This document shows, one piece after another, positions 54,360-62,472 of a DNA stretch of 64,000 bases. Origin of the DNA: Reyranella sp. (GTDB lineage Bacteria; Pseudomonadota; Alphaproteobacteria; Reyranellales; Reyranellaceae). Position 1 is the first letter of the stretch. Every line of letters starts with the position of its first letter. Both the position numbers and the translations under genes were made by a program. The DNA is taken from assembly GCA_019750135.1 (NCBI GenBank), contig JAIEOV010000045.1, positions 33,919 to 97,918 on the forward strand, written 5' to 3'. A model generated the notes under the pieces. The model was not told the DNA's origin. It saw only the letters and a list, made by a program, of their open reading frames with translations, and searched no databases.

Positions 54360-55073
54360 ATGTTGGATGCGAAGCGTTTGTTGGATGAGTTTCTCGGTGG
54401 CCAGGATGGCCAGAACGGCAAGTTTGGTGGCGCCGGCGAGTTCATGAAGGGTGCCGGCGGCGGCGCGCTGGCGGGCGGTCTCGCTGCGATCCTCCTGGGC
54501 TCCAAGACGGGCCGCAAGGTCGGTGGCGAGGCGCTGAAGCTTGGTGGCATGGCCGCCATCGGCGCATTGGCCTACAAGGCGTATCGCGACTGGCAGGCCG
54601 GCAAGGAAGCACCGGCGGCGGTGCCGGCGCGCGAGAGCGTGCCGATGCTGCCGGCGCCGAGCGGCACGCCGTTCAATCCGTCGAGCGAGAGCGGCCAGCA
54701 GACGCTGGCGCGTCACCTGCTGCGCGCCATGATCGCGGCGGCCAAGGCCGACGGCCATGCCGATGCCCAGGAGCAGGCGCGCATCTTCGCCGAGATGGAC
54801 AAGCTGCCGCTCGGCGCCGACGACAAGGCCTTCGTCATGGACGAGTTGCGCGCCAAGCTCGACATCGACGCCGTCGCCGGCGCCGCGGCGACGCCGGAGG
54901 AGGGGGCCGAGATCTACACCGCCTCGTTACTGGCCATCGACGTCGACAATGCCGCCGAGCGGGGCTACCTCGCCATGCTGGCTGCGCGCCTCAAGCTCGA
55001 CGATGCGCTGGTCGCGCATCTGCAGCAGACAGTCGCCGCCGCCGCGGGCAAGGCGGCGCAGCCGGTCGGTTGA
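54360..55073 (+). CDS. DUF533 / TerB-like protein
   Basis: A 237-residue protein starting at ATG 54360 after AGGAAGGCGAG. The first 90 residues are Gly-rich with a hydrophobic stretch, GGGALAGGLAAILLGSKTGRK and following, suggesting membrane contact. The C-terminal half is helical and resembles TerB-like domains, with HLLRAMIAAAKADGHADAQE as the metal-site-like segment. DUF533 proteins (YebE-like) are inner-membrane-associated and uncharacterised. The function is unknown. Confidence 0.82.
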   Translation: MLDAKRLLDEFLGGQDGQNGKFGGAGEFMKGAGGGALAGGLAAILLGSKTGRKVGGEALKLGGMAAIGALAYKAYRDWQAGKEAPAAVPARESVPMLPAPSGTPFNPSSESGQQTLARHLLRAMIAAAKADGHADAQEQARIFAEMDKLPLGADDKAFVMDELRAKLDIDAVAGAAATPEEGAEIYTASLLAIDVDNAAERGYLAMLAARLKLDDALVAHLQQTVAAAAGKAAQPVG

Positions 55074-55086
55074 CGCGATTCGCGAT

Positions 55087-55108
55087 CTTGGGGCGTCATC
55101 GCCCCGAG
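55087..55108. terminator. Possible hairpin between convergent genes
   Basis: CTTGGGGCG-TCAT-CGCCCCGAG gives a 9-bp stem with one G-U pair, placed between the stops of the DUF533 gene and the small convergent gene. It has no T tract. Confidence 0.45.
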
Positions 55109-55121
55109 GTCGCCTCGCTGC

Positions 55122-55415
55122 CTAGCAGGGAGCCACCTGCGCCCAGACCCGGTCGAGCTCCTGCCGCAGTTCGGCGGCCGTCGGCTGGCGGCAATCGGCC
55201 GGCACGTGCGGCGGATCGGGGCTGATGCGCACGATGGGCGGCGTCTTGGCCAGGGCCAGGCGCGCTTCTGCCTGGTCGATGCGACCGGCCGTGATATCGG
55301 CCAGCGCCTGAAGCGTGCACAGGCCCTCCCAGCGATCGGGCTCGCGTCGCGCGTTCTCGAGGGAGCGCACGAAACGGTCGGCACGTTCGATCAGGGTGCG
55401 GAGGCTGGCGGGCAT
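55122..55415 (-). CDS. Small hypothetical protein
   Basis: A 97-residue protein with GC-rich third codon positions like its neighbours, which favours a real gene. It has an amphipathic N-terminal region LRTLIERADRFVRSLENARR followed by LCTLQALADITAGRIDQAEARL. No family is recognised. It is convergent with the DUF533 gene and divergent from ccdA. Confidence 0.5.
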   Translation of the reverse strand: MPASLRTLIERADRFVRSLENARREPDRWEGLCTLQALADITAGRIDQAEARLALAKTPPIVRISPDPPHVPADCRQPTAAELRQELDRVWAQVAPC

Positions 55416-55532
55416 CTCGGGTCACGTGTTGTGGCTGCTGCGCAACGACTAACAGGCACGAGGCCAATGGTAGGTGGCTTTCCGCACACATTCGTTTCGT
55501 CTTGTTCGGAAGGGTTGACCGGGCAGCGCTCC

Positions 55533-55566
55533 GGACACATGTTAAAGACCCGTGTCCCAGACACAT
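55533..55566. promoter_or_regulatory. Operator-like inverted repeats ahead of ccdAB
   Basis: GGACAC (55533-55538) faces GTGTCC (55552-55557), and GTGTC-CCA-GACAC is a further perfect inverted repeat at 55552-55564. GACACAT occurs at 55534 and again at 55560. A TTGACC at 55515-55520 is a possible -35 box. CcdA-type antitoxins repress their own operon through such sites, so this is a likely operator. Confidence 0.5.
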
Positions 55567-55576
55567 AGGTGGCCCA

Positions 55577-55849
55577 ATGCGGAAGCCAGCGTTTGACCGA
55601 GATGCCAAGAAGCGAACCGTCAGCCTGACCTTGAACTCCGATCTGTACGCAAAGGCGAAGGCCCAGGGCATCAATGCGTCTCAGGTGGCGGAAGAGGCAT
55701 TGGCGCAGGCACTCGAGGCACGGCTTCTGAAGAAAATCCGCGCCGAGATCGAGAGGGATATGGCCGCCTGCAACGCCTACATCGAGAAACACGGCTCACC
55801 GACGGAGATGTTGCGCGAGTATCTCGCGGAACGAGATGATGCAGCTTGA
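55577..55849 (+). CDS. ccdA: CcdA-type antitoxin
   Basis: A 90-residue protein starting at ATG 55577. The N-terminus PAFDRDAKKRTVSLTLNSDL is the ribbon-helix-helix region typical of CcdA, and the C-terminal half (IERDMAACNAYIEKHGSPTE) is the toxin-binding tail. It overlaps ccdB by 14 bases. CcdA neutralises CcdB and represses the operon. This copy is chromosomal in context, without other plasmid genes nearby. Confidence 0.85.
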   Translation: MRKPAFDRDAKKRTVSLTLNSDLYAKAKAQGINASQVAEEALAQALEARLLKKIRAEIERDMAACNAYIEKHGSPTEMLREYLAERDDAA

Positions 55850-56150
55850 GGTTTTTGCGAATCCGCTGGGCCGAGCTCGTCGCGCATTTCCCTATGTCGT
55901 GGTCTTGCAGAGCGACACCTCCGTACAAGGCAGCGAACGAATAATCACCTTCCTGGCAGCCAGATCGCAGGTTGCGCCGGTTGTCGGAAGGCTGACCCCC
56001 ATTGTCGAGTTCGCCGGCAAGGAGTTCGTCGTTCTGATGCCGTGGATGACGAGCGTGCCGGTTTCGGAACTCAGGACGCCGGTCGCAGACCTCAGGGCGT
56101 TTCGAGACCGGATTGTCGATGCCATTGATTGGCTGTTCCTCGGCATGTGA
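55836..56150 (+). CDS. ccdB: CcdB-type DNA gyrase toxin
   Basis: A 104-residue protein of standard CcdB length. It has an opening MQLEVFANPLGRARRAFPYV, a middle LTPIVEFAGKEFVVLMPWMT, and a C-terminal DAIDWLFLGM. The last three residues of plasmid CcdB (Trp-Gly-Ile) are needed for gyrase poisoning; here they are Leu-Gly-Met with a Trp five residues before, so toxicity cannot be assumed. It ends 4 bases before the convergent methyltransferase gene. Confidence 0.85.
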   Translation: MMQLEVFANPLGRARRAFPYVVVLQSDTSVQGSERIITFLAARSQVAPVVGRLTPIVEFAGKEFVVLMPWMTSVPVSELRTPVADLRAFRDRIVDAIDWLFLGM

Positions 56151-56154
56151 GTGA

Positions 56155-57363
56155 TCATCGGTCGTCATCGCCAGGAAAGACGGGGCGTTCAATGATCATG
56201 CGATAGCAATCGAGACTGCCGCTGAGGAACTCGTAGGCCGCGCCCCACAGGTAAAGCCGGAAGCGGCGATAGTTGAATTCGCCGAAACGGGCGATCACCT
56301 CTTCGCGGTTCTGGTCGAAATTCTTCGCCCATTGCTGGAAGGTGAGGAAGTAGCTGAAACGGTCGTCGTGCAGTTCGCGCACGCGCAGCCGGGTGCGGGC
56401 CATCTGGGCGAGAAGGTCGTGCAGGACCAGGAAGGAATGGTTCCCGCCGTAGATGTATTTCACCATGAACGTCGACAGCTCGTACTTCTTCGTGCAGGCG
56501 CTGCCGTCGAGGAAGACCCGGCCGCCCGGCTTCAGGAGTGACGCGAACTTGGCGAGCACGGCGCCGTACTGCGGCAGATGCTCGATCACGCCCATGATCA
56601 CGATCGCGTCGTATTTTTCCGTGGTCTCGTAGGCCAGGAAATCGCAGTCGATGATCGACCAGTCATGCCTTAGCTCGGCGGCGCGGCGCTCGAGATACGC
56701 CTTCGATTCCTCGGAGATGGTGAGGCCGGTGCACTTGACCCCTCGCTGCGAGGCATAGATGAACCACGCGCCCCAACCGGGGCCGATCTCGAGGATGCGG
56801 TCTCCCGGCTTCAGCCCGAGCTTCTCGTAACAGTAGTCGAACTTCCTGACGGTCGCGGCGCTCAGCGTGTCTTCGGGTCCGCTGAAGATGCCTTGTGTGT
56901 ACATCGGATGGTCGCGATCGAGGAAGCTCAGGAAGAATCCCGAATCGATGTCGTAGTGGTCCGATATCGCCTTCCGGTTCGTCCGCACCTGGCCGAACAG
57001 CAGAGGCTGCAGGAAGCGCCACAGGGTGACGGCATAGTGCCGATCGCCCATCGAGCGGCGGACCTCGAAGGGCCGCAGCATGTCGCCTTCGATGTCGACA
57101 TGGCCCGCGACGTAGGCGTCGCCGACCCGCCCTTCGTCCATGCTGGCGAACGCCCGCAGGGCTTGGCGATTGCGCAAGGTGAGGGTGAAGCTCGGCGGCC
57201 CATTGCCGAAGGCTTTGCGTCGGCCGTCCGGGAAGACGATCTCGAAAGGCGTTGAAGACTGCGTGAAGCGACTCAGGATTCGATCGACCAGCCCTGTGGA
57301 CTGCTGACTAGGTGTTGCTGCAATGCTTGGCGTAGTGACGCTAGCGGACGCCGGATCGGTCAT
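56155..57363 (-). CDS. Cyclopropane-fatty-acid-synthase-family methyltransferase (divergent)
   Basis: A 402-residue protein with the CFA/mycolic acid methyltransferase layout, starting at ATG 57363 after GGGGGG (a GTG two codons earlier is possible). SAM motif I is ILEIGPGWGAWFIYASQRG. The segment DHPMYTQGIF replaces the usual YSCAY, so the Cys thought to help bind bicarbonate in CFA synthase is missing. It may methylate lipids in another way. N-terminal residues 1-110 form an added domain typical of the longer relatives. Confidence 0.78.
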   Translation of the reverse strand: MTDPASASVTTPSIAATPSQQSTGLVDRILSRFTQSSTPFEIVFPDGRRKAFGNGPPSFTLTLRNRQALRAFASMDEGRVGDAYVAGHVDIEGDMLRPFEVRRSMGDRHYAVTLWRFLQPLLFGQVRTNRKAISDHYDIDSGFFLSFLDRDHPMYTQGIFSGPEDTLSAATVRKFDYCYEKLGLKPGDRILEIGPGWGAWFIYASQRGVKCTGLTISEESKAYLERRAAELRHDWSIIDCDFLAYETTEKYDAIVIMGVIEHLPQYGAVLAKFASLLKPGGRVFLDGSACTKKYELSTFMVKYIYGGNHSFLVLHDLLAQMARTRLRVRELHDDRFSYFLTFQQWAKNFDQNREEVIARFGEFNYRRFRLYLWGAAYEFLSGSLDCYRMIIERPVFPGDDDR

Positions 57364-57446
57364 GTTCACCCCCCGGGTGGACGCAGCCCACCCGCGGCCG
57401 CGTTAGGCGACCCTAACGCGTAGACCTCAGAGTTGAAAGACCAGGC

Positions 57447-58553
57447 CTATTCGGCGGCGAGCTTGGCCTTCGCTGGCTTGAGATGCTGCACCTTGGGCAT
57501 CACCTCCTTGGACAGCAGTTCGAGCGAGTGCCGCCAGGCCTTGGGATTGTCGGCATAGTCGAAGCCGAACACCAGGAGCTGGCCGAAGCCGCCGACCTCG
57601 TCGTAGATCTTCTCGATCTTCTCGATCACGGTCCTGGGCGAGCCGACGATCCAGTTGTGCCGGGCGCAATAGTCCGGCGTCACGTCGGAGTCGGCTATGC
57701 TCTGATCGTGCTTGAGGTACTCCAGGAAGCCGAACTGGCCGAGCAGGGGCAGGAAGTACTCACGCATCATGCGGCCCATGTAGGAGCCGGCCGAGAGCTT
57801 GAAGGCCTCCTCGTCCGTGTCGGCCACGAACACCTCGCGCACCATGCGCCACTCGCCGCGGTCGGGCGTGCGGCCGGCCTTCGCGGCGCCGATCTCGACG
57901 GCTTCCCAGTGGCTGCCGACATAGGCCGGGTTCAGGTTGAGGCTCATCGGCAGGAAGCCCTTTTCGCCGGCGAGCTTCAGCGTGTCGGAGCCCTTGGACA
58001 GGCCGGCGACGCCGATCGGCGGGTGCGGGGCCTGCAATGGCTTGAGGTGCGGCCGCAGCACGCCGAACATCTCGCCGGGCTTGCTGACGTTCCAGAACTT
58101 GCCCTTGTAGTCGAACGGCTCGGGCGAGCTCCACAGCTTCAGGATGATGTCGAGTGCCTCGCGCGTCATGTCGCGATTGACGCCCGACATGCCGTCGACG
58201 TTGAACATCGCCCAGTCGCTGGGAAGACCCGATGCCGCCACGCCGAAATTGAGCCGGCCGCCCGAAATGTGATCGAGCATGGCGACGCGGTTGGCGAGCT
58301 CGGCGGGATGGTGATAGGGCAGCAGGAAGCCGCCGGGACCGAGGCGGATGTTCTTGGTCTGCATCAGGCCCTGCGCCACCAGCAGGTCGGGCGAGGGATG
58401 CGGTTCCCAGGGGGCGGTGTGATGCTCGCCGATCCAGCACTCGGCGAAGCCCAGCTCGTCGAGCCAGCGGATGACCTGCAGGTCCCACTCGTGCCCGTCC
58501 TTGAGCGGCCTCTCCGGCGGATGCGACGGCATCGTGAAATAACCGAATTGCAT
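57447..58553 (-). CDS. LLM-class flavin-dependent oxidoreductase
   Basis: A 368-residue bacterial luciferase-like protein with AGGAGGA directly upstream of the ATG at 58553. The N-terminus MQFGYFTMPSHPP and WIGEHHTAPWEPHPSPDLL are standard for the family, as is LDHISGGRLNFGVA. It uses reduced FMN (or F420 in other groups) to oxidise small molecules. This subgroup is often found in degradation pathways, but the substrate is unknown. It is divergent from the phosphodiesterase gene. Confidence 0.88.
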   Translation of the reverse strand: MQFGYFTMPSHPPERPLKDGHEWDLQVIRWLDELGFAECWIGEHHTAPWEPHPSPDLLVAQGLMQTKNIRLGPGGFLLPYHHPAELANRVAMLDHISGGRLNFGVAASGLPSDWAMFNVDGMSGVNRDMTREALDIILKLWSSPEPFDYKGKFWNVSKPGEMFGVLRPHLKPLQAPHPPIGVAGLSKGSDTLKLAGEKGFLPMSLNLNPAYVGSHWEAVEIGAAKAGRTPDRGEWRMVREVFVADTDEEAFKLSAGSYMGRMMREYFLPLLGQFGFLEYLKHDQSIADSDVTPDYCARHNWIVGSPRTVIEKIEKIYDEVGGFGQLLVFGFDYADNPKAWRHSLELLSKEVMPKVQHLKPAKAKLAAE

Positions 58554-58670
58554 CGTTTCCTCCTGAGTTATTGCCCGAAGTCGACTACCATCGGCCGGTC
58601 GGCGCAAGAGCCCATGCATGCATGGCTGCGGTCGACGGCGGGTAACGGATCGCGTGAAGGAATTGTTGTC

Positions 58671-59924
58671 ATGGCGAAGTCTCGACGGGCGGTTTTCGTG
58701 TGCTGCGATGGGCTCGGCCGCGACTGGGTGCGAACCGAAACGACGCCGTTTCTCGCCGGGCTGCGGGACTCGAGCCTGTGGTGCGACGAGCACAATGCGG
58801 TGTTCCCCTCGGTGACGCGCGTGTCGGCCGCTTCGATCTCGACCGGCTGCCTGCCGGCGCGCCATGGCCTGCACGGCAATCGCATGGGTCTCAGGGAGGA
58901 CGGCAGGATCGTCGTGCGCGACGTCGGCGCGCCGGATTTCCGTACCCACATGCGCCGTGCCACGGGGACCACGCTGCTGGTGCCCTCGATCGCCGAGCGC
59001 GTCGCCGAGGCGGGCGGCTTCATCGCCTTCTCGAACGTCTCGCCGGGGGCGGCCTACTTCCTCGATCCCGAGCATTTCGGCCACATCCATCATCGGGCGG
59101 GCTCGTTCGCGCCCGGCGGCGAGAGCGTCGGCGCCCTTGCGGTCACGCACGATTCGGCCGGCGACTGGGCGATGACCCAGCGCTTCTGCGCCGAGGTGCT
59201 GAGCGAGGCCAAGCCGGCGGTGGCCTTCCTGTGGATCTGCGATCCCGACCACACGCTGCACGCCGTGCCGCTGGGCTCGCCGGCGCACCTCGACGTGCTG
59301 CGCCAGGCCGATCGCTGCGTTGCCGAGGTCCATCGCACCGTCGAGCGGCTGCGCGGCGAAGGCGAGGAGATCCTGCTGCTGGTCGGCTCCGACCACGGCC
59401 ACGAGACGATCGGCGACAGCATCGATGTCGAAGAGTGGCTGGCGGCGCAGGGCCTGAAGGAACTCCTGGCGACCGGCGATGTTGCGGTGGCGGGACAGGG
59501 CACCTCGGCGCTGCTCTATGCGACCGATCGCGGACGGGCGGGCGTGCTCGGCGTCGTCGAGGCGATCCGCCGCGCGCCGTGGGCGGGCGACGTCCTGGTC
59601 GGCGACGATCTCGCCGCGAGAGGCTTCACGGCCGACGGCGTGGTGGCAGCCGTCGACACGGCGCGGCAGGTCGAACCCAATCCGCACGGCGTGCCCGGCC
59701 GGCGCTGGATGGTGAAGGAAGGCAAGGCCGTGCCGATCGGCTGCGGCCAGCATGGCGGTTTGGGCCCGGACGAGACCCGGCCGTTCCTGATGGTCAACGA
59801 CGGCGGCGGTTCGTCGGGGACGGTGCCGCGGGCGAGCAGCCTGACCGACATCGCGCCGACCATTGCGCACTATCTCGGATTGCCGCTGACGGGGTTCGAC
59901 GGCACGCCGCTGCCGCGGAGCTGA
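58671..59924 (+). CDS. Alkaline phosphatase-superfamily nucleotide pyrophosphatase/phosphodiesterase
   Basis: A 417-residue protein starting at ATG 58671 after GAAGGA. The metal-binding Asp is in VFVCCDGLGRDW, the nucleophile Ser/Thr region is FPSVTRVSAASISTGCLPA, and further metal ligands are in LVGSDHGHETIGD and CGQHGGLGPDE. This set matches the type I phosphodiesterase/nucleotide pyrophosphatase family. No signal peptide is present, so it is probably cytosolic. The natural substrate is not known. Confidence 0.85.
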   Translation: MAKSRRAVFVCCDGLGRDWVRTETTPFLAGLRDSSLWCDEHNAVFPSVTRVSAASISTGCLPARHGLHGNRMGLREDGRIVVRDVGAPDFRTHMRRATGTTLLVPSIAERVAEAGGFIAFSNVSPGAAYFLDPEHFGHIHHRAGSFAPGGESVGALAVTHDSAGDWAMTQRFCAEVLSEAKPAVAFLWICDPDHTLHAVPLGSPAHLDVLRQADRCVAEVHRTVERLRGEGEEILLLVGSDHGHETIGDSIDVEEWLAAQGLKELLATGDVAVAGQGTSALLYATDRGRAGVLGVVEAIRRAPWAGDVLVGDDLAARGFTADGVVAAVDTARQVEPNPHGVPGRRWMVKEGKAVPIGCGQHGGLGPDETRPFLMVNDGGGSSGTVPRASSLTDIAPTIAHYLGLPLTGFDGTPLPRS

Positions 59925-60126
59925 TCATGCTCTTCCGGACCGCCGGCCCCTGCCTCCGCCGAAGCGAAGCCGCTTCGGCTTCGCGCAGGCAGGTCCGGCC
60001 GGCTCATGATCATTGCCGGGAGCGCGGCACTCCAGTGTCGCTCATGCGGTCGCTGCAACGCGAAGACGCGCCACTGGAGTGGCGCGCTCCCGGCAAAGAC
60101 CATGAGCGCGTGGTCCGGAAGGGAGC
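59925..60126. repeat. Modular hairpin repeat, locus 8 (largest composite array)
   Basis: About 200 bases in a tandem gene gap. It begins TCATGCTCTTCCGGACC and ends GGTCCGGAAGGGAGC. Inside are a large hairpin with CTGCCT/AGGCAG arms and an inner GAAGC-rich stem, then GCCGGGAGCGCG then GCAC-TCCA-GTGT then CGCTCATG at 60015-60046, and the inverted CCACT-GG-AGTGG unit ending GCGCTCCCGGC at 60065-60095. The linker TCATGATCATTGCCGGGAGC also occurs, with one change, at locus 5. Confidence 0.87.
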
Positions 60127-60130
60127 CTGA

Positions 60131-60688
60131 ATGGCCGACAATGTCCTGATCCTGATCGATCAGCAGAAGGCGATGGGTCATCCCAGGTGGGGTCCGCGTA
60201 ACAACCCGCACGCCGAGGGGAACATCTTCCACCTGCTGTCGTCGTGGCGTAAGCACAAGCGGCCGGTCATCCACGTGAAGCACGACTCGACCTCGCCCGA
60301 CTCGCCGTTCCGGCCGGGGCAGGTGGGCAACGAGTTCCTGCCGCTGACCGCGCCGTTGCCGGGCGAGGCCGTCGTCGCCAAGAAGGTGCACAGCGCCTTC
60401 ATCGGCACCGACCTCGTCGCCCGGCTGGAGGCGATGGGACGGCCCTCGCTCGTGATCTGCGGCGTGCTGCTCGCCAATTCCGTCGAGGCGACGGTGCGCA
60501 ACGCCGCCAATCTCGGTTTCAGCGTGCGCCTGCCGGCCGATGCCTGCTGGTCGTGCGACAAGCGGGACCTCACCGGCAGGCTGTGGCCGGCCGAGGACGT
60601 GCATCAGCTGACGCTGGCGCTGCTCGACGGGGAATACGCCGAGGTCACCAGCACGCTTGCGGTGATTTCGAGCCTGGCCGGTCTGTGA
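60131..60688 (+). CDS. Isochorismatase-family protein with Ser in place of the catalytic Cys
   Basis: A 185-residue cysteine-hydrolase-fold protein. The Asp (VLILIDQQKAM, Asp10) and Lys (AVVAKKVHSAFIGTDL, about 84) of the usual Asp-Lys-Cys triad are in place. The expected Cys, as in a typical G-xxxDHCV-TTVR segment, is Ser117 in CGVLLANSVEATVRNA. Without Cys the usual hydrolysis of amides or isochorismate is unlikely unless Ser can serve. It may be a binding protein or an enzyme with changed chemistry. Confidence 0.82.
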   Translation: MADNVLILIDQQKAMGHPRWGPRNNPHAEGNIFHLLSSWRKHKRPVIHVKHDSTSPDSPFRPGQVGNEFLPLTAPLPGEAVVAKKVHSAFIGTDLVARLEAMGRPSLVICGVLLANSVEATVRNAANLGFSVRLPADACWSCDKRDLTGRLWPAEDVHQLTLALLDGEYAEVTSTLAVISSLAGL

Positions 60689-60782
60689 CCATTATCGGCC
60701 GCGCGACTGGCGTCGCGCGCCGGCTATGGGCCGCTTGTCGCTTGTCTTGAGCCGTGCCACGCTCGTCGAATAAGCGACGAGG

Positions 60783-61621
60783 GTGGCCGTGCAGATCAAG
60801 CCTCTGAGTTCGCACACCGGCGCCGAGGTGCTGGGCATCGACCTGACGCAGCCGGTCGCCGAATCGGATCGTGTCGCCATGAACCGCGCCTTCGTCGAGC
60901 GCAGCGTGCTGGTGATCCGCGACCAGCATCTCAAGCCGGCGCAGGTGGTCGATGCGGTCGGCCTGTTCGGCATGATCTTCCCCCAGCAGAACACGAAGTT
61001 CGCGATCCCGGACTGCCCGCAGATCCACTACGTCTCCAACCAGGACAGCTTTCCCGACGGGCGTCGCTACATTCCCGGCGACGGCTGGCACACCGACCAT
61101 TCGAACGCCGTGCGCCCGCCCAAGGCCACGGTGCTGCACGCCGTGCAGTTGCCCGACGAGGGCGGCGACACGCAGTACGCCAACATGGCCGCGGCCTATG
61201 CCGCTCTGTCGTCCGCCACACAGGAGCGCCTCGCGTCCTTGATGGGCATCCACGTCTATCAGAGCAGCCACAGCGCGCGGAAGCTCATGGGCCTGAACGA
61301 GACCGACAAGGAGCGCGTGCCCAACGCCGTGCTGCATCCCCTGGTGCGCACCCATCCGGAAAGCGGCGTGAAGTCGATCTACCTCAACCCGATCCGCATC
61401 GAAGGCATCTTGGGCCTCGACCACAAGGAGGCGCTGCCGCTGCTCGACGAGCTGCTCGACTACGGCACGCAGGAGCGCTTCCAGTACCGCCATGCCTGGA
61501 AGCCGGGCGACCTCGTCATGTGGGACATCGCTGCCTGCTGCACAAGGCCAACGGCGACTACGACATGAGCCAGGTGCGGTATCTCTACCGTGTCATGCTG
61601 CAAGGCGACGTGCCAAGATGA
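60783..61621 (+). pseudogene. TauD/TfdA-family dioxygenase broken by a one-base deletion
   Basis: The intact frame runs from GTG 60783 (GTG 60789 fits the GAGG site better) and has WHTDHSNAV with two iron ligands (His103, Asp105). It leaves the family pattern after KPGDLVMWD near 61526. One added base there restores the frame: MWDNRCLLHKANGDYD, which carries the distal iron-binding His, and continues to a TGA at 61619-61621. As it stands, the protein ends at 61568 without that His. A sequencing error is possible. Confidence 0.85.
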
Positions 61622-61774
61622 GCACGGATGCGACAAGATCGACTGGGCCTTCACAGCCGCTGCCCCGAGTGAAGCTTCAGCTCACAAGCTCGGCCCGCGC
61701 AGCAGCAAGCCTTGTTCAATTGACCCGAGGGCGGTTCAGTCAGCCGAGCGGCGGCCCGCCACTACGATGTTGGA
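61622..61774. other. Gene-free interval downstream of the broken dioxygenase
   Basis: About 150 bases between the restored dioxygenase stop and the vapC stop. A 62-codon open frame (61590-61778) overlaps it but starts inside the pseudogene and resembles nothing known. I see no terminator or repeat. Confidence 0.4.
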
Positions 61775-62179
61775 CTAGGGCCGCGTCCAATCCTCAATCT
61801 TGAGGCCATCGACGCGCTGGAATTCGGGGACATTATTGGTGACAAGCACCAAGCCACGCGCCCTTGCCTGTCCGGCGATAAGCACGTCATAGGGGCCGAT
61901 CGGAGTGCCTTGCCGCGCGAGCGCGGCTCTGATCTCGCCGGCTGTACGAGCATCTTCTAGATCGAGATCCAGAATGATCAGATCTGCAAAGAGCAAGCGC
62001 AACGTCTCCAGATTGAACTCGATTTTCTGGCTGCGATAAGCCCTGAAATAGAGCTCATGCGCGACGACAGAGGAGATGGCCAACGTTCCCGGCTTTGCCG
62101 CCTCCACGCGGCGCAGCAGGACATCAGACTTGCGCGCCACCAGGGCGATGACGGCATTGGTATCGAGCAGCCAGGGCAT
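61775..62179 (-). CDS. vapC: VapC-type PIN-domain ribonuclease toxin
   Basis: A 134-residue PIN domain protein. The acidic residues are Asp6 (WLLDTNAVI), Glu42 (VVAHELYFRAY), and Asp98 (GPYDVLIAGQA), and the C-terminal LVTNNVPEFQRV is typical. VapC cleaves RNA, often tRNA, when freed from its antitoxin. Its ATG overlaps the vapB stop (TGATG), so the two are translationally coupled. Confidence 0.92.
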   Translation of the reverse strand: MPWLLDTNAVIALVARKSDVLLRRVEAAKPGTLAISSVVAHELYFRAYRSQKIEFNLETLRLLFADLIILDLDLEDARTAGEIRAALARQGTPIGPYDVLIAGQARARGLVLVTNNVPEFQRVDGLKIEDWTRP

Positions 62180-62439
62180 CAGCCGAAAGCTTCATCAAGC
62201 TCAGGCCGGCTTTGATTGTCGGGTTGCTGCCGGCCTTCCGTCATGAAGTCCGCGCTGAACCCGCGGTCGACCGCAGCGCGCAAGGAAGCCCACGGTGTCG
62301 AAACGCTCCGGCGAGGCCGCAGGATGACGGCATCGCCCTCGCGCGAAACCTCGACCTCCTCGACGTCGAAGCGGAAGTCCTTGGGTAGACGGACCGCTTG
62401 CGAGTTGCCGGAGCGAAACACTTTTGCAAACTGCGGCAT
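62179..62439 (-). CDS. vapB: VapB-type antitoxin (AbrB/SpoVT-like fold)
   Basis: An 86-residue protein starting at ATG 62439. The N-terminus PQFAKVFRSGNSQAVRLPKD is the swapped-hairpin DNA-binding region of VapB/MazE/AbrB proteins. The C-terminal third (FSADFMTEGRQQPDNQS) should bind VapC. It represses its own operon through the paired sites upstream. Confidence 0.9.
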   Translation of the reverse strand: MPQFAKVFRSGNSQAVRLPKDFRFDVEEVEVSREGDAVILRPRRSVSTPWASLRAAVDRGFSADFMTEGRQQPDNQSRPELDEAFG

Positions 62440-62450
62440 GGCGGCCTTGT

Positions 62451-62472
62451 GTATATACGCGTCTGTATATAC
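62451..62472. promoter_or_regulatory. vapBC operator: two GTATATAC boxes
   Basis: Two identical copies of the palindrome GTATATAC lie at 62451-62458 and 62465-62472, 14 bases centre to centre, 12 bases upstream of the vapB start. They also make the AT-rich core of the likely -10 region. This is a typical binding site for a VapBC complex. Confidence 0.65.

Noticed and set aside
55206..55568. 120-codon plus-strand frame
   Set aside because: It overlaps the better-supported minus-strand small gene and the ccdAB promoter region, with no family resemblance.
61590..61778. 62-codon frame between the broken dioxygenase and vapC
   Set aside because: It begins inside the pseudogene, has no ribosome-binding site and no similarity that I recognise.
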